Assembly (NCBI GenBank): GCA_964592425.1 | Contig: CAZQCG010000014.1 | Span: 1 to 64,000, forward strand | DNA from: Viridilinea sp964592425 | GTDB lineage: Bacteria > Chloroflexota > Chloroflexia > Chloroflexales > Chloroflexaceae | Direction: 5' to 3' | Length of the DNA stretch: 64,000 nucleotides | Part shown: piece after piece, positions 43,991-51,619 of the stretch | Layout of the letters: every line of letters starts with the position of its first letter | Numbering within the stretch: the first letter of the stretch is position 1 | Notes under the pieces: model-generated | What the model saw: only the letters and a program-made list of their open reading frames with translations | Databases searched by the model: none | What the model was told of the DNA's origin: nothing | Translations under genes and position numbers: made by a program

Positions 43991-44821
43991 GTGAAGATCG
44001 CCGGTACCTACACCTTTGAGGCCACTCGCGAAGAGGTCTGGGCGGCCCTGAACAGCCCTGAGGTACTGGCGCGCACGATCCCCGGCTGTCAGCGCCTCGA
44101 TCAGATCAGCGATTACGAATACGAGAGTACACTCAAGGTCGGCCTGCAGGCGGTACGCGGCGTCTACGGCGGGCGGGTACGGATCGACAATTTGCTGCCG
44201 CCCGAGTCGTACGAACTGCATGTTGATGGCAAAGGCTCCAACGGCTTTCTGAAGGGTGCTGGCACGATCCGCCTGCGCACCGATGGGGCGCATACAATTC
44301 TCGACTATGGTGGCGAGGCCCAGGTGGGCGGCACGATCGCCAATGTTGGCCAGCGCCTGATCGAAGGTGCTGCCCGCACCTTGATCAACCAGAGTCTCAA
44401 AGCGCTGGCCCAGCAGATCGCCGAGCGCCGTTTTGCCCATGCGGCCGTGCATACCGCTGAAGTCCAGGCGGCTGTCGCGGCTGAGTTGTCCCATCCACCA
44501 TCGGTACCGCCTACCGCTGGTGTTGCAGCAGACGTGCCCCCTGTGTCAATCGCCAACCCTGCACTGGCAGCGCCGGTGGCCTCTGCGTCATCCGCTAGCC
44601 CGGTTGCACCACTCGACCCTGCATCGAACGGCGTTATTCCACCCGCAGCCCCTCCCATTCGTCGTAGCATCAGCGTCCCAGCTGGCCAGGGCCTCTCTGA
44701 AGCCACACTCGTGCGGGGCACACTCGAAGATTTTTTCAAACAGAATCCCTGGTTGCCCTGGCTGATTGTCGCCTTTTTGCTGGGTTACCTGTTCGGTAAT
44801 CGACGCCCAGCGCACCCCTGA
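43991..44821 (+). CDS. coxG: CoxG-family protein (CO dehydrogenase subunit G-like) with membrane anchor
   Basis: 276 aa. The first ~150 residues are a SRPBCC/CoxG domain (KIAGTYTFEATREEVWAALNSPEVLARTIPGCQRL...YESTLKVGLQAVRGVYGGRVRI...GKGSNGFLKGAGTIRL). An Ala/Pro/Ser-rich linker (~165-245) leads to a C-terminal membrane segment (PWLPWLIVAFLLGYLFGN). This anchors the protein, in line with CoxG recruiting CO dehydrogenase to the membrane in Oligotropha. GTG at 43991 has AAAGGA in front. It is the first gene of a coxG-S-M set. Confidence 0.88.
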   Translation: MKIAGTYTFEATREEVWAALNSPEVLARTIPGCQRLDQISDYEYESTLKVGLQAVRGVYGGRVRIDNLLPPESYELHVDGKGSNGFLKGAGTIRLRTDGAHTILDYGGEAQVGGTIANVGQRLIEGAARTLINQSLKALAQQIAERRFAHAAVHTAEVQAAVAAELSHPPSVPPTAGVAADVPPVSIANPALAAPVASASSASPVAPLDPASNGVIPPAAPPIRRSISVPAGQGLSEATLVRGTLEDFFKQNPWLPWLIVAFLLGYLFGNRRPAHP

Positions 44822-44841
44822 TGCAGAGGAGAAGAGCTCCT

Positions 44842-45333
44842 GTGGCCTATATTACGCTTACCGTCAACGGCAGGCGCCAGAGCGCTGAGGTCGAACCACG
44901 CACCTTGCTGGTGCATTTTCTGCGTGAACAACTGCACCTGACCGGGACGCATGTCGGCTGTGATACCAGCCAGTGCGGTGCATGCGTGGTGCATCTGAAC
45001 GGCCAGAGCGTCAAGTCCTGCACCATCCTTGCCGTACAGTGTGACGGTGCCGAGGTGACGACGATTGAGGGCCTGGCCCAGGGCGATCAGCTGCACCCGC
45101 TCCAGGAGGGCTTCTGGGCTGAACACGGCCTGCAGTGTGGCTTCTGCACCCCCGGCATGATTATGGCTGCCGCCGACTTATTGCGGCGGCAGCCGCAGCC
45201 AAGCGATGAGCAGATCCGCCATGGGCTCGAGGGTAACCTCTGTCGTTGCACTGGCTACGAGAATATTATTCGTGCTGTGCGCTATGCCGCTGTGCGGACT
45301 CCGCCGCCGCAGGCTGAGCAGGAAAGCGCATGA
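44842..45333 (+). CDS. coxS: Aerobic CO dehydrogenase-type iron-sulfur subunit
   Basis: About 163 aa with two [2Fe-2S] clusters: an N-terminal plant-type ferredoxin (CDTSQCGACVVHLNGQSVKSC) and a C-terminal four-helix domain (CGFCTPGMIMAA...EGNLCRCTGYENIIRAV). These are typical of small subunits of the xanthine oxidase family. A GTG at 44842 preceded by GGAG (10 nt) gives a family-like start AYITLTVNG; an ATG at 44821 that overlaps the coxG stop is an alternative. The stop overlaps the coxM start. Confidence 0.9.
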   Translation: MAYITLTVNGRRQSAEVEPRTLLVHFLREQLHLTGTHVGCDTSQCGACVVHLNGQSVKSCTILAVQCDGAEVTTIEGLAQGDQLHPLQEGFWAEHGLQCGFCTPGMIMAAADLLRRQPQPSDEQIRHGLEGNLCRCTGYENIIRAVRYAAVRTPPPQAEQESA

Positions 45334-46202
45334 TCAGTACTTCTTTCGCCTACTATGCGCCCACGAGCCTGCAAGTGGCCCTCGACCTGCTTGCTGAGCT
45401 TGGCGAAGAGGCCCGCCTGCTTGCTGGCGGCCACTCGCTGATCCCTGCTATGAAGCTGGGCCTGGCTGCGCCGAGCACCCTGATCGACCTTGGTGGGCTG
45501 GACGAGTTGCGTGGCGTACAGATCAACGGCACGGTGCGCATCGGCAGTATGGCCACCTGGCATAGTCTCGAACAGCATCGTGGCCTGCGTGTCGCTGCCC
45601 CTCTGTTTCATGAGACAGTGGCACTGATCGGCGACATTCAGGTACGTAATCGCGGCACCCTGGGCGGCTCCCTGGCCCACGCCGATCCTGCCGCCGACAT
45701 ACCGGCAGTTGTGCTGGCTCTCGCTGCCGACATCCATGTTGTCGGCAAAGGTGGCCCCCGCACGATCAGTGCCGTCGACTTCTTTGTCGATCTGCTCACC
45801 ACTGCTCTCGAACCAGGCGAGATCATGACTGCGGTCAGCTTCAAACCGCTTGGGGCAGGCGAAGGTGCTGTCTATCTCAAGCTAGCGCACCCGGCCAGCC
45901 GCTACGCGATTGTCGGCCTGGCCGCTTACCTGCGCCTTGAGGGTGGCCGGGTACGTGCCTGTCGCGTGGCGCTCACTGGGGCTGGCCCGAAGGCCACCCG
46001 CTTGACATCCGTCGAGCAGGCCATGCTCGGTGGCAAGGCCTCAGCGGCCCAGATTACCGCAGCTAGCGCCGAGGCCGGGGCCGCGCTCGAGATCCTTGGC
46101 GATATGCATGCTGGCGAAGCCTACCGCCGGGCCATCGTTGGCGTCTATACCCGCCGCGCCCTGTTGGCCGCCGCCGCCCGCGCCGGGGTTGCCGGTATGT
46201 GA
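45330..46202 (+). CDS. coxM: Aerobic CO dehydrogenase-type FAD-binding medium subunit
   Basis: 290 aa. FAD-binding motifs AGGHSLIPAMKL (residues ~31-42) and TLGGSLAHADPAADIPAV (~108-125) with the CO-dehydrogenase flavoprotein C-terminal domain (YLKLAHPASRYAIVGLAAYLRLEGGRVRACRVALTGAGPKATRLTSVE). ATGA overlap with coxS. A partner large molybdopterin subunit (CoxL) is expected by the family but is not found here, so the real substrate is uncertain. Confidence 0.9.
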   Translation: MISTSFAYYAPTSLQVALDLLAELGEEARLLAGGHSLIPAMKLGLAAPSTLIDLGGLDELRGVQINGTVRIGSMATWHSLEQHRGLRVAAPLFHETVALIGDIQVRNRGTLGGSLAHADPAADIPAVVLALAADIHVVGKGGPRTISAVDFFVDLLTTALEPGEIMTAVSFKPLGAGEGAVYLKLAHPASRYAIVGLAAYLRLEGGRVRACRVALTGAGPKATRLTSVEQAMLGGKASAAQITAASAEAGAALEILGDMHAGEAYRRAIVGVYTRRALLAAAARAGVAGM

Positions 46203-46280
46203 CGGGGGTGGTAGGGTCGGAAATATTCCCGATGGGGTGCGTCGGGGGTGCCGGGGGTGCGGGTGGCCGGCAAACGATTC

Positions 46281-46310
46281 TCGTCACTCGTCACTCGTCA
46301 CTCGTCACTC
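46281..46310. repeat. Tandem 7-bp repeat at the 3' end of the antiporter gene
   Basis: TCGTCAC is repeated four times plus two bases. The stop codon of the downstream (minus-strand) antiporter gene lies inside it. A unit of 7 is not a multiple of three, so a change of copy number would change the reading frame of the last codons. Confidence 0.85.
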
Positions 46311-47814
46311 CGATCATCCCCATCTCGCGGTTCGGGCGTAGCACACTCACCAGTTGTGCCCCTGACTGGCGGTAGAGCACGTCGAGGGCCGGCAGGGTAT
46401 CGGGGGTTGCCAGCACCAGCAGGTCATCGTTAGCCTGTAGCGCTGTCGAGCCGGATGGCACAATTGGTCCGTCGCTGCGCCGGATCTGTACCACCAGCAC
46501 CCCTCGTGGCAGGTTCAGATCGATCAGATGCTTGCCCACCAGTAGCGAGTCGGGCGGGATGATCACCTCCATAAAACGACTGCTCAGGCGCACATCGGGT
46601 ACATAGGTCTGAGGTGTCGGAATGCGTGGCTGGTCGTCGGCGTTGAGTCGCAGGTGTTGGGCTACCCAACTGATCGACATGCCCTGGAGGAGTACGGAGG
46701 CCAGTACAATGAAGAAGATCACATTAAAGATCATCGCTGCACCCGGCACGCCAGCCAAGAGCGGGAAAGTCGCCAGCACAATCGGCACGGCCCCACGCAG
46801 GCCTGCCCAGGACACCATCAGCATCGCCCGCAGGGAACGTCGAAACCAGACCAGTGAGCCAATCACACTTAGAGGACGGGCTACAAAGACCAGGAAGAAG
46901 GCAATCAACAGCCCGCTTGGGGCAACCGCCAGGAGCTGCGAGGGGAAGACCAGCAGGCCCATGCTCAGGAACATCACGATCTGCATCAGCCAGGCGATCC
47001 CGTCGTGGAACTGCAAAATGCTGCGCTTATGCACCAGGTTACAGTTGCCTACGATCACCCCGGCGATATAGACCGCCAGAAAGCCATTACCGCCCACCAG
47101 GGCCGTGCCAGCATAGGTCAGCAAGGTCAGGGCAAGGCTAAAGACGACATAGAGCCCCTCCTGCTGCAGGCGGATGCGGTTCACCGCCAGCACGATCAGG
47201 CGTCCAAAGAGCCAGCCTCCACCTGCGCCGAGCAGCATCTGCAGCAGAAAGCTAGGGATCAGGCTGAACAATGAGGCCCCGGGGGTCATAATCAGCCCGA
47301 TCAGCCCGGTGGTCAGAAAGACGGCAATCGGGTCGTTTGAGCCTGACTCCAGCTCAATCAGCGGCTCAAGGTTGTCTTTCAAATTGACCCCGCGCTCGCG
47401 CATCACCGCGAAGACGGCGGCCGCATCGGTTGAGGAGACAATTGCCCCAAGTAACAGCCCGCTCTGCCAGTCCAGCTTGAGCACCAGCATGGCAAAGCCG
47501 CCGAGCAAGAGCGCACTCAGCAATACGCCCAGGTTGGCCAGCACCATGCCCTGGCCGAGCACCGGGCGGATCGCCTGCCAGTCGGTGTCCAGCCCGCCCG
47601 AAAAGAGAATAAAAAGTAGAGCGACGACACCGATGGTCTGGACAAGGCTATAATCCTCAAAGGCGATCCCGCCCGGCCCCTCCGATCCGGCGAGCATACC
47701 GATTGTGACGAAGAGCAACAGGGCTGGCACGCCAAAACGCCGCGAGGTGCGTGTCCCAATGACGCTCAGCACCACCAGGACGGCGATGATCAGCATGGTC
47801 AGTTCGGTCGTCAT
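46291..47814 (-). CDS. K+/H+ antiporter, NhaP2/CPA1-like, with C-terminal TrkA-C-type domain
   Basis: 507 aa. About 12 membrane segments with GGLDTDW and IVSSTDAAAVFAVMRERGVNLKDNLEPLIELESGSNDPIAVFLT, the conserved ND-type ion-binding region of CPA1/CPA2 antiporters. VSWAGLRGAVPIVLATFPLLAG is typical of NhaP2 (CvrA). The last ~95 residues form a soluble TrkA-C-like RCK domain (LVGKHLIDLNLPRGVLVVQIRR). Its stop codon lies in a 7-bp tandem repeat. Ion specificity (K+ or Na+) is not settled. Confidence 0.88.
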   Translation of the reverse strand: MTTELTMLIIAVLVVLSVIGTRTSRRFGVPALLLFVTIGMLAGSEGPGGIAFEDYSLVQTIGVVALLFILFSGGLDTDWQAIRPVLGQGMVLANLGVLLSALLLGGFAMLVLKLDWQSGLLLGAIVSSTDAAAVFAVMRERGVNLKDNLEPLIELESGSNDPIAVFLTTGLIGLIMTPGASLFSLIPSFLLQMLLGAGGGWLFGRLIVLAVNRIRLQQEGLYVVFSLALTLLTYAGTALVGGNGFLAVYIAGVIVGNCNLVHKRSILQFHDGIAWLMQIVMFLSMGLLVFPSQLLAVAPSGLLIAFFLVFVARPLSVIGSLVWFRRSLRAMLMVSWAGLRGAVPIVLATFPLLAGVPGAAMIFNVIFFIVLASVLLQGMSISWVAQHLRLNADDQPRIPTPQTYVPDVRLSSRFMEVIIPPDSLLVGKHLIDLNLPRGVLVVQIRRSDGPIVPSGSTALQANDDLLVLATPDTLPALDVLYRQSGAQLVSVLRPNREMGMIGVTSDE

Positions 47815-47893
47815 AGGGTAAGCCTTCGCCCGGGTATGCTGTGTCAGGTGTTCGATTATACCTTAACGGATAAATAAGAGACTGTCAAGTGCA

Positions 47894-47930
47894 TTGACCA
47901 CTTGGCGACTTTCTGGTACGGTACAGAAAG
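47894..47930 (+). promoter_or_regulatory. dps promoter overlapped by a palindrome
   Basis: TTGACC (47894-47899), 17-bp spacer, and TGG-TACGGT with the -10 at 47917-47922. The 7-bp arms CTTTCTG (47909-47915) and CAGAAAG (47924-47930) form an inverted repeat that surrounds the -10. A dimeric repressor (for instance a peroxide- or iron-responsive one) would block transcription there. The identity of the regulator is not known. Confidence 0.6.
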
Positions 47931-47997
47931 ACGGTTGATCCTGGCGCACCAGTGGCGGTGCGCCAGCCCACCCGATGATGAAAGGAGCACGTTAGCA

Positions 47998-48516
47998 ATG
48001 AGTGTTACCTCAACTACCATCAGCCAGACTAGCCTCCAGCCGAACATCGGCCTCAGCGAAGCGAATGCCCAGGGTGTGATCGCGCTGCTTAGCCGCTTGC
48101 TGGCCGATGAGCATGTGCTCTACACGCGCCTGCACAACTACCACTGGAACCTGGTCGGCATGGCCTTTGGGCCGCTGCACGCCCTCTTCCAGACCCAGTA
48201 TGAGGCTTTGGCCAATGAGATTGATGATATCGCTGAGCGCATTCGCATCGTTGGTGGCAATGCCCCCGGTACCATGACCGAGTTCTTGCAGTTTGCCACC
48301 CTGACGGAGCACCCCGGTGAGTTGCCCGATGATCGGGCGATGGTTGCCCATCTGGTCGCCGACCACGAGGCGATCATCCGCCATCTGCGTGTCGATGCAC
48401 GTACCTGCGACGATCAGTACGACGACATGGGCACCAGCGACTTCCTCACCGGGCTCATGGAGCGCCACGAGAAGGCCGCCTGGTTGCTGCGCGCCCATAT
48501 CGAGCAGCGTGGCTAG
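47998..48516 (+). CDS. dps: Dps-family ferritin-like DNA-protection protein
   Basis: 172 aa. The ferroxidase ligands appear in LYTRLHNYHWNLVG (His), FQTQYEALANEIDDIAERIRIVGG (Asp/Glu), the standard inter-subunit Dps site, so iron oxidation with peroxide and storage in a dodecamer are expected. The N-terminal 20 residues are Ser/Thr-rich and might bind DNA. ATG at 47998 has AAAGGAG 12 nt upstream; the frame open from 47902 is upstream leader. Promoter with operator-like repeat nearby. Confidence 0.93.
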   Translation: MSVTSTTISQTSLQPNIGLSEANAQGVIALLSRLLADEHVLYTRLHNYHWNLVGMAFGPLHALFQTQYEALANEIDDIAERIRIVGGNAPGTMTEFLQFATLTEHPGELPDDRAMVAHLVADHEAIIRHLRVDARTCDDQYDDMGTSDFLTGLMERHEKAAWLLRAHIEQRG

Positions 48517-48588
48517 AAGGCGCTCTTTTCTGCAGCAATTTGCCTGCAAAATGCTGTATTTGCAAGTATAATGAGAGCCTGTGAACGA

Positions 48589-48614
48589 TGCAGCGTGCCA
48601 GTCGGCACGCTGCA
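48589..48614 (+). promoter_or_regulatory. Hairpin in the leader of the hemolysin III gene
   Basis: 11-bp perfect stem (TGCAGCGTGCC and GGCACGCTGCA) with tetraloop AGTC, 16 bp after a TATAAT at 48567-48572 and 50 bp before the ATG. It may terminate dps transcripts or regulate the next gene. No T-tract follows. Confidence 0.5.
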
Positions 48615-48664
48615 CCCGTCTCACACCTGTGATCAGCCGTAGCAGCAGGGAGGTAGAAGCGACG

Positions 48665-49306
48665 ATGCTTGTCCTTGACCCACAGCAGCACCCCGAGGAG
48701 GTCGCCAACACGGTGACCCACGGTCTGGGCGCGATCGCCAGTGCAATCGGCGGCGTGATCCTGGTCGTGTTGGCCGCCGGTTCGCCCAACCCCTGGCACC
48801 TGGCCGCCGCCGTGGTCTACAGCCTTTCACTAGTCATCCTCTACACGGCCTCAACCTTCTTCCATTGGGAACAAGACCCACGCATCAAGCGTCGGCTTGA
48901 GATCTTTGACCACTGTGCGATCTTCGGCTTGATCGCCGGCACCTACACACCCTTTCTGCTGATCACCCTCGGCAAGAGCGTCGGGCCGCCCTTGTTGATC
49001 GTGGTCTGGGGCCTGGCCTTGGCGGGTATCATCTTCAAGCTGATCTTCCGAACCCGTTTTCGGCTTGCCTCGACCCTCTTCTACATTGCGATGGGCTGGC
49101 TGATCGTAGTGGCTTTCCAACCGTTGATCCAGGCTCTCTCCCTGCCTGTGCTGGTGCTGCTGGTCGCCGGGGGGCTGGCCTATACCGTCGGCACCTATTT
49201 CTACACCTTCGAGCGCCCCTATACTCACGCCATCTGGCACCTCTTCGTGCTTGCTGGCAGCGTATGTCACTTCATCGCTGTGGCCAGCCAGGTCGTGCCG
49301 GGCTGA
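48665..49306 (+). CDS. Hemolysin III family (YqfA-like, PAQR) membrane protein
   Basis: 213 aa with about seven hydrophobic segments. The PAQR/HlyIII His and Asp/Ser pattern is visible: EEVANTVTHGLGAIASAIG, YTASTFFHWEQDPRIKRRLEIFDHCAIFGLIAGTYTPF, and HAIWHLFVLAGSVCHFIAV (His-rich zinc-binding positions). ATG 48665 has GGGAGG 12 nt upstream. The physiological role of bacterial HlyIII proteins is poorly known. Confidence 0.88.
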   Translation: MLVLDPQQHPEEVANTVTHGLGAIASAIGGVILVVLAAGSPNPWHLAAAVVYSLSLVILYTASTFFHWEQDPRIKRRLEIFDHCAIFGLIAGTYTPFLLITLGKSVGPPLLIVVWGLALAGIIFKLIFRTRFRLASTLFYIAMGWLIVVAFQPLIQALSLPVLVLLVAGGLAYTVGTYFYTFERPYTHAIWHLFVLAGSVCHFIAVASQVVPG

Positions 49307-49320
49307 GGTTCTTTCCGCCG

Positions 49321-49350
49321 CCTGCCCCTTCGACAAGCTCAAGGGGCGGG
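49321..49350. terminator. Hairpin between hemolysin III and the histidine kinase gene
   Basis: 10-bp near-perfect stem (CCTGCCCCTT and AAGGGGCGGG) with a 10-nt loop CGACAAGCTC, between convergent genes. The loop and stem recall the common CTTCGACAAGCTCA-type repeat, so it could be a dispersed element acting as a terminator. Confidence 0.55.
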
Positions 49351-49435
49351 CGTTCAGGCTGGCTGGCTTTCATATGGGAGCTCCATAAGCCAGCGACGCT
49401 TGCGCCCAGGCAGATTCTCACGATCTGTCTGGGCT

Positions 49436-50482
49436 TTACGGTTCTGCCTTAAGTGGCAAGGTGACGCGAAAGCAGCTGCCATGCCCAGGCCCGGCGCTGC
49501 GCGCCTCCGCCCGCCCACCATGCGCCGCACAGATCGCCTGCACAATTGCCAGGCCCAGCCCGGTTCCGCCCGTCGTGCGGCTGCGCGAGCTGTCGGTACG
49601 GTAGAAACGCTCGAAGACCAACTCCAGTTGCTCTGGCTCCAGCCCTTCACCGCTGTCGCAGATCTCAAGCACGGCCCAGGTACCCTCATGGCGGCCTGAA
49701 ACCGTCACCTTGCCGCCTGCCGGGGTGTGGCGCAGGGCGTTGGTCAGCAGGTTGAAGAGCACCTGGCGTAGCCGGGTCGGATCGGCCTGAACCGGCGGTA
49801 ATGGTGCCAGCGTGCTGCTCAGCAGCACCCCTGTCTCCTCAGCGAGCGGGGCCAGGGCCTGTAGACTCTCGTTCACCAGGTCGGCCAGGTCGATCGCCTG
49901 GTAGGCCAGGGGCAGCTGGCGACTCTCGGCCAGGGCCAGTTCGCGCAGATCATTGACCAGTCGGCTCAGGTGACGGGTCTGGCTGTAGAGCTGGGCAATA
50001 GTGGCAGCATCGAGCGGCCTGACCTCGTCAAGCGCGGCGCGCAGATTGCCCTCCAGGGCCGCCAGTGGCGTGCGCAGTTCATGCGAAATGTCAGCCATCA
50101 GGTTACAGCGCAGACGCTCGGCATGCTGCAGATCGGCGGCCATCTGGTTAAAGGTCTGCGCCAACTCTTGCAGCTCCCGGCTGCCACGCAGCGGGACACT
50201 GACGGCCAGGTCGCCTTTGGCGATCCGGCGGGCCGCGCGTGTCATCGCATCGAGTGGTCTGCTGACTACACGGGCGATCAACAGGCCGCCCACCAGCCCC
50301 ACCATTGCCGAGAGCGCCATAAAGTCGAGCAGGCGGCGGGCGATCTCGCCATCAGGCGGACCACCGTGTGGTGGCTCACTGCCCGTCAGGTGCGGCATCA
50401 GAATGGCTAGAAACTGTAGAAAGAAGACCGCAAAGAGCACCCCACCCAGCAGCAGGCTGAAGCGCACCCAGAGGCGATTCAT
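49436..50482 (-). CDS. Sensor histidine kinase (HAMP-HisKA-HATPase)
   Basis: 348 aa. Two membrane helices (residues ~10-30 and ~52-72) enclose only ~25 residues, so the periplasmic sensor is very small (LTGSEPPHGGPPDG) and includes His. HAMP linker SRPLDAMTRAARRIAKGDLAV follows. The H-box is ADISHELRTPLAALEGNL, with N-box RQVLFNLLTNALRHTPAGGKV, G1 ICDSGEGLEPE and G2 GGTGLGLAIVQ. GTG/ATG start overlaps the response-regulator stop by 4 bp. Signal unknown. Confidence 0.92.
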   Translation of the reverse strand: MNRLWVRFSLLLGGVLFAVFFLQFLAILMPHLTGSEPPHGGPPDGEIARRLLDFMALSAMVGLVGGLLIARVVSRPLDAMTRAARRIAKGDLAVSVPLRGSRELQELAQTFNQMAADLQHAERLRCNLMADISHELRTPLAALEGNLRAALDEVRPLDAATIAQLYSQTRHLSRLVNDLRELALAESRQLPLAYQAIDLADLVNESLQALAPLAEETGVLLSSTLAPLPPVQADPTRLRQVLFNLLTNALRHTPAGGKVTVSGRHEGTWAVLEICDSGEGLEPEQLELVFERFYRTDSSRSRTTGGTGLGLAIVQAICAAHGGRAEARSAGPGHGSCFRVTLPLKAEP

Positions 50483-51192
50483 GATGGTCCCGTTTCAACC
50501 ACCAGCCGGTACCCGACCCCATAGATGGTGCGGATGTAGCCCGGGCTCTGCTGGTCATTATCGATCTTGCGGCGCAAGTTACGGATGTGGGTATCAAGCA
50601 CACGGCCCATACCCTCATAGGCATAGCCCATGGCTCGCTCCAGTAGTTCGTCGCGGGTCAGGGTATAGCCGGGATGCTCGATCAGTGCCTCAAGCAGGCT
50701 GAACTCAGTGCGGGTCAGCTCAATCGCTCTGCCGTCAACGCTCAGGCTATGCTGATCGAGATCCAGGCGTAGACCACCAGCTATACGTACACGTGGTGCC
50801 GCTTCGGGGCCAAGATCAAGCCGGCGCCGCCGCAGCAATGCACCAACACGGGCAACCACCTCGTGCGGGTTGAAGGGCTTGGTGATATAATCGTCGGCCC
50901 CTAGCTCCAGCCCGCGAATCTTATCACGATCATCCACCCGTGCCGTCACCAGAATGATCGGCAGGGCCGCCATGGCTGGATCGCTGCGCACCAGGCGGAT
51001 CAGCGCCCAGCCGTCACGTCCCGGCAGCATCACATCGATCAATGCCAGGTCAGGGCGCTCGTGGCGCAGGATCTGGAGTGCTGTCTCGCCATCGTGGGCG
51101 CTGAGCAACCGGTAGCCGGCCTGCTCCAGGTAGCTGCGCAGAACATTGACGATCGTGTGATCATCGTCAACCAGCAAGATGCGTTCGGTCAT
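50479..51192 (-). CDS. OmpR/PhoB-family response regulator
   Basis: 237 aa. Receiver domain (ILLVDDD, phospho-acceptor Asp in LALIDVMLPG, Thr in ILVTAR, Lys in ITKPFN) then a winged-helix DNA-binding domain (ELTRTEFSLLEALIEHPGYTLTRDELLERAMGYAYEGMGRVLDTHIRNLRRKID...IRTIYGVGYRL). It is the first gene of the two-component pair and is coupled with the kinase by an ATGA overlap. Confidence 0.94.
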   Translation of the reverse strand: MTERILLVDDDHTIVNVLRSYLEQAGYRLLSAHDGETALQILRHERPDLALIDVMLPGRDGWALIRLVRSDPAMAALPIILVTARVDDRDKIRGLELGADDYITKPFNPHEVVARVGALLRRRRLDLGPEAAPRVRIAGGLRLDLDQHSLSVDGRAIELTRTEFSLLEALIEHPGYTLTRDELLERAMGYAYEGMGRVLDTHIRNLRRKIDNDQQSPGYIRTIYGVGYRLVVETGPS

Positions 51193-51619
51193 AGCGCTTT
51201 CTCTTCAGGTGCGGATTGCCCTGCACCTTTTGATCCTAACCGATCCCGGCATCGCAGACAAACCTTCGCAGGGGCGCACGACCCTATGGCCACAGGTAGC
51301 GACGCCCCGCCGGAGCGTCTTTACCATGTTCTCGGCATCCCCAACGTCCCCCGCATCCCCAACGCTGCGCGTCGGGTCGTTGGGCGAGATTGTCGGCCAA
51401 TCGAAATCGATGAGACCGGGCCGGTGTATGCGTATGAAATGACACTAGAATGCTCAAGAGCTTCCGCTTGCCTTAAGGAAACGTACAGATCGACTCCTGA
51501 TTCTCTTCAGATTTAGGCGCTAGACTGGCGAAGGGTTTTGTGCTCGTGCCATCCTTGCTGCATGGTAACCACGCAGCAGGCATAGCGAGCGATCTTATGC
51601 GAAGAGGAGCGATCATTCC
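51193..51619. other. Intergenic region between the response regulator and the lipoprotein hydrolase
   Basis: 427 bp between divergent genes. I see no gene and no clear promoter pair. A weak inverted repeat AGGTGC/GCACCT lies just upstream of the response-regulator start. The region must hold both promoters. Confidence 0.5.

Noticed and set aside
46281..46310. CRISPR-like repeat
   Set aside because: The unit is 7 bp with no spacers and no cas genes, so it is a simple tandem repeat.
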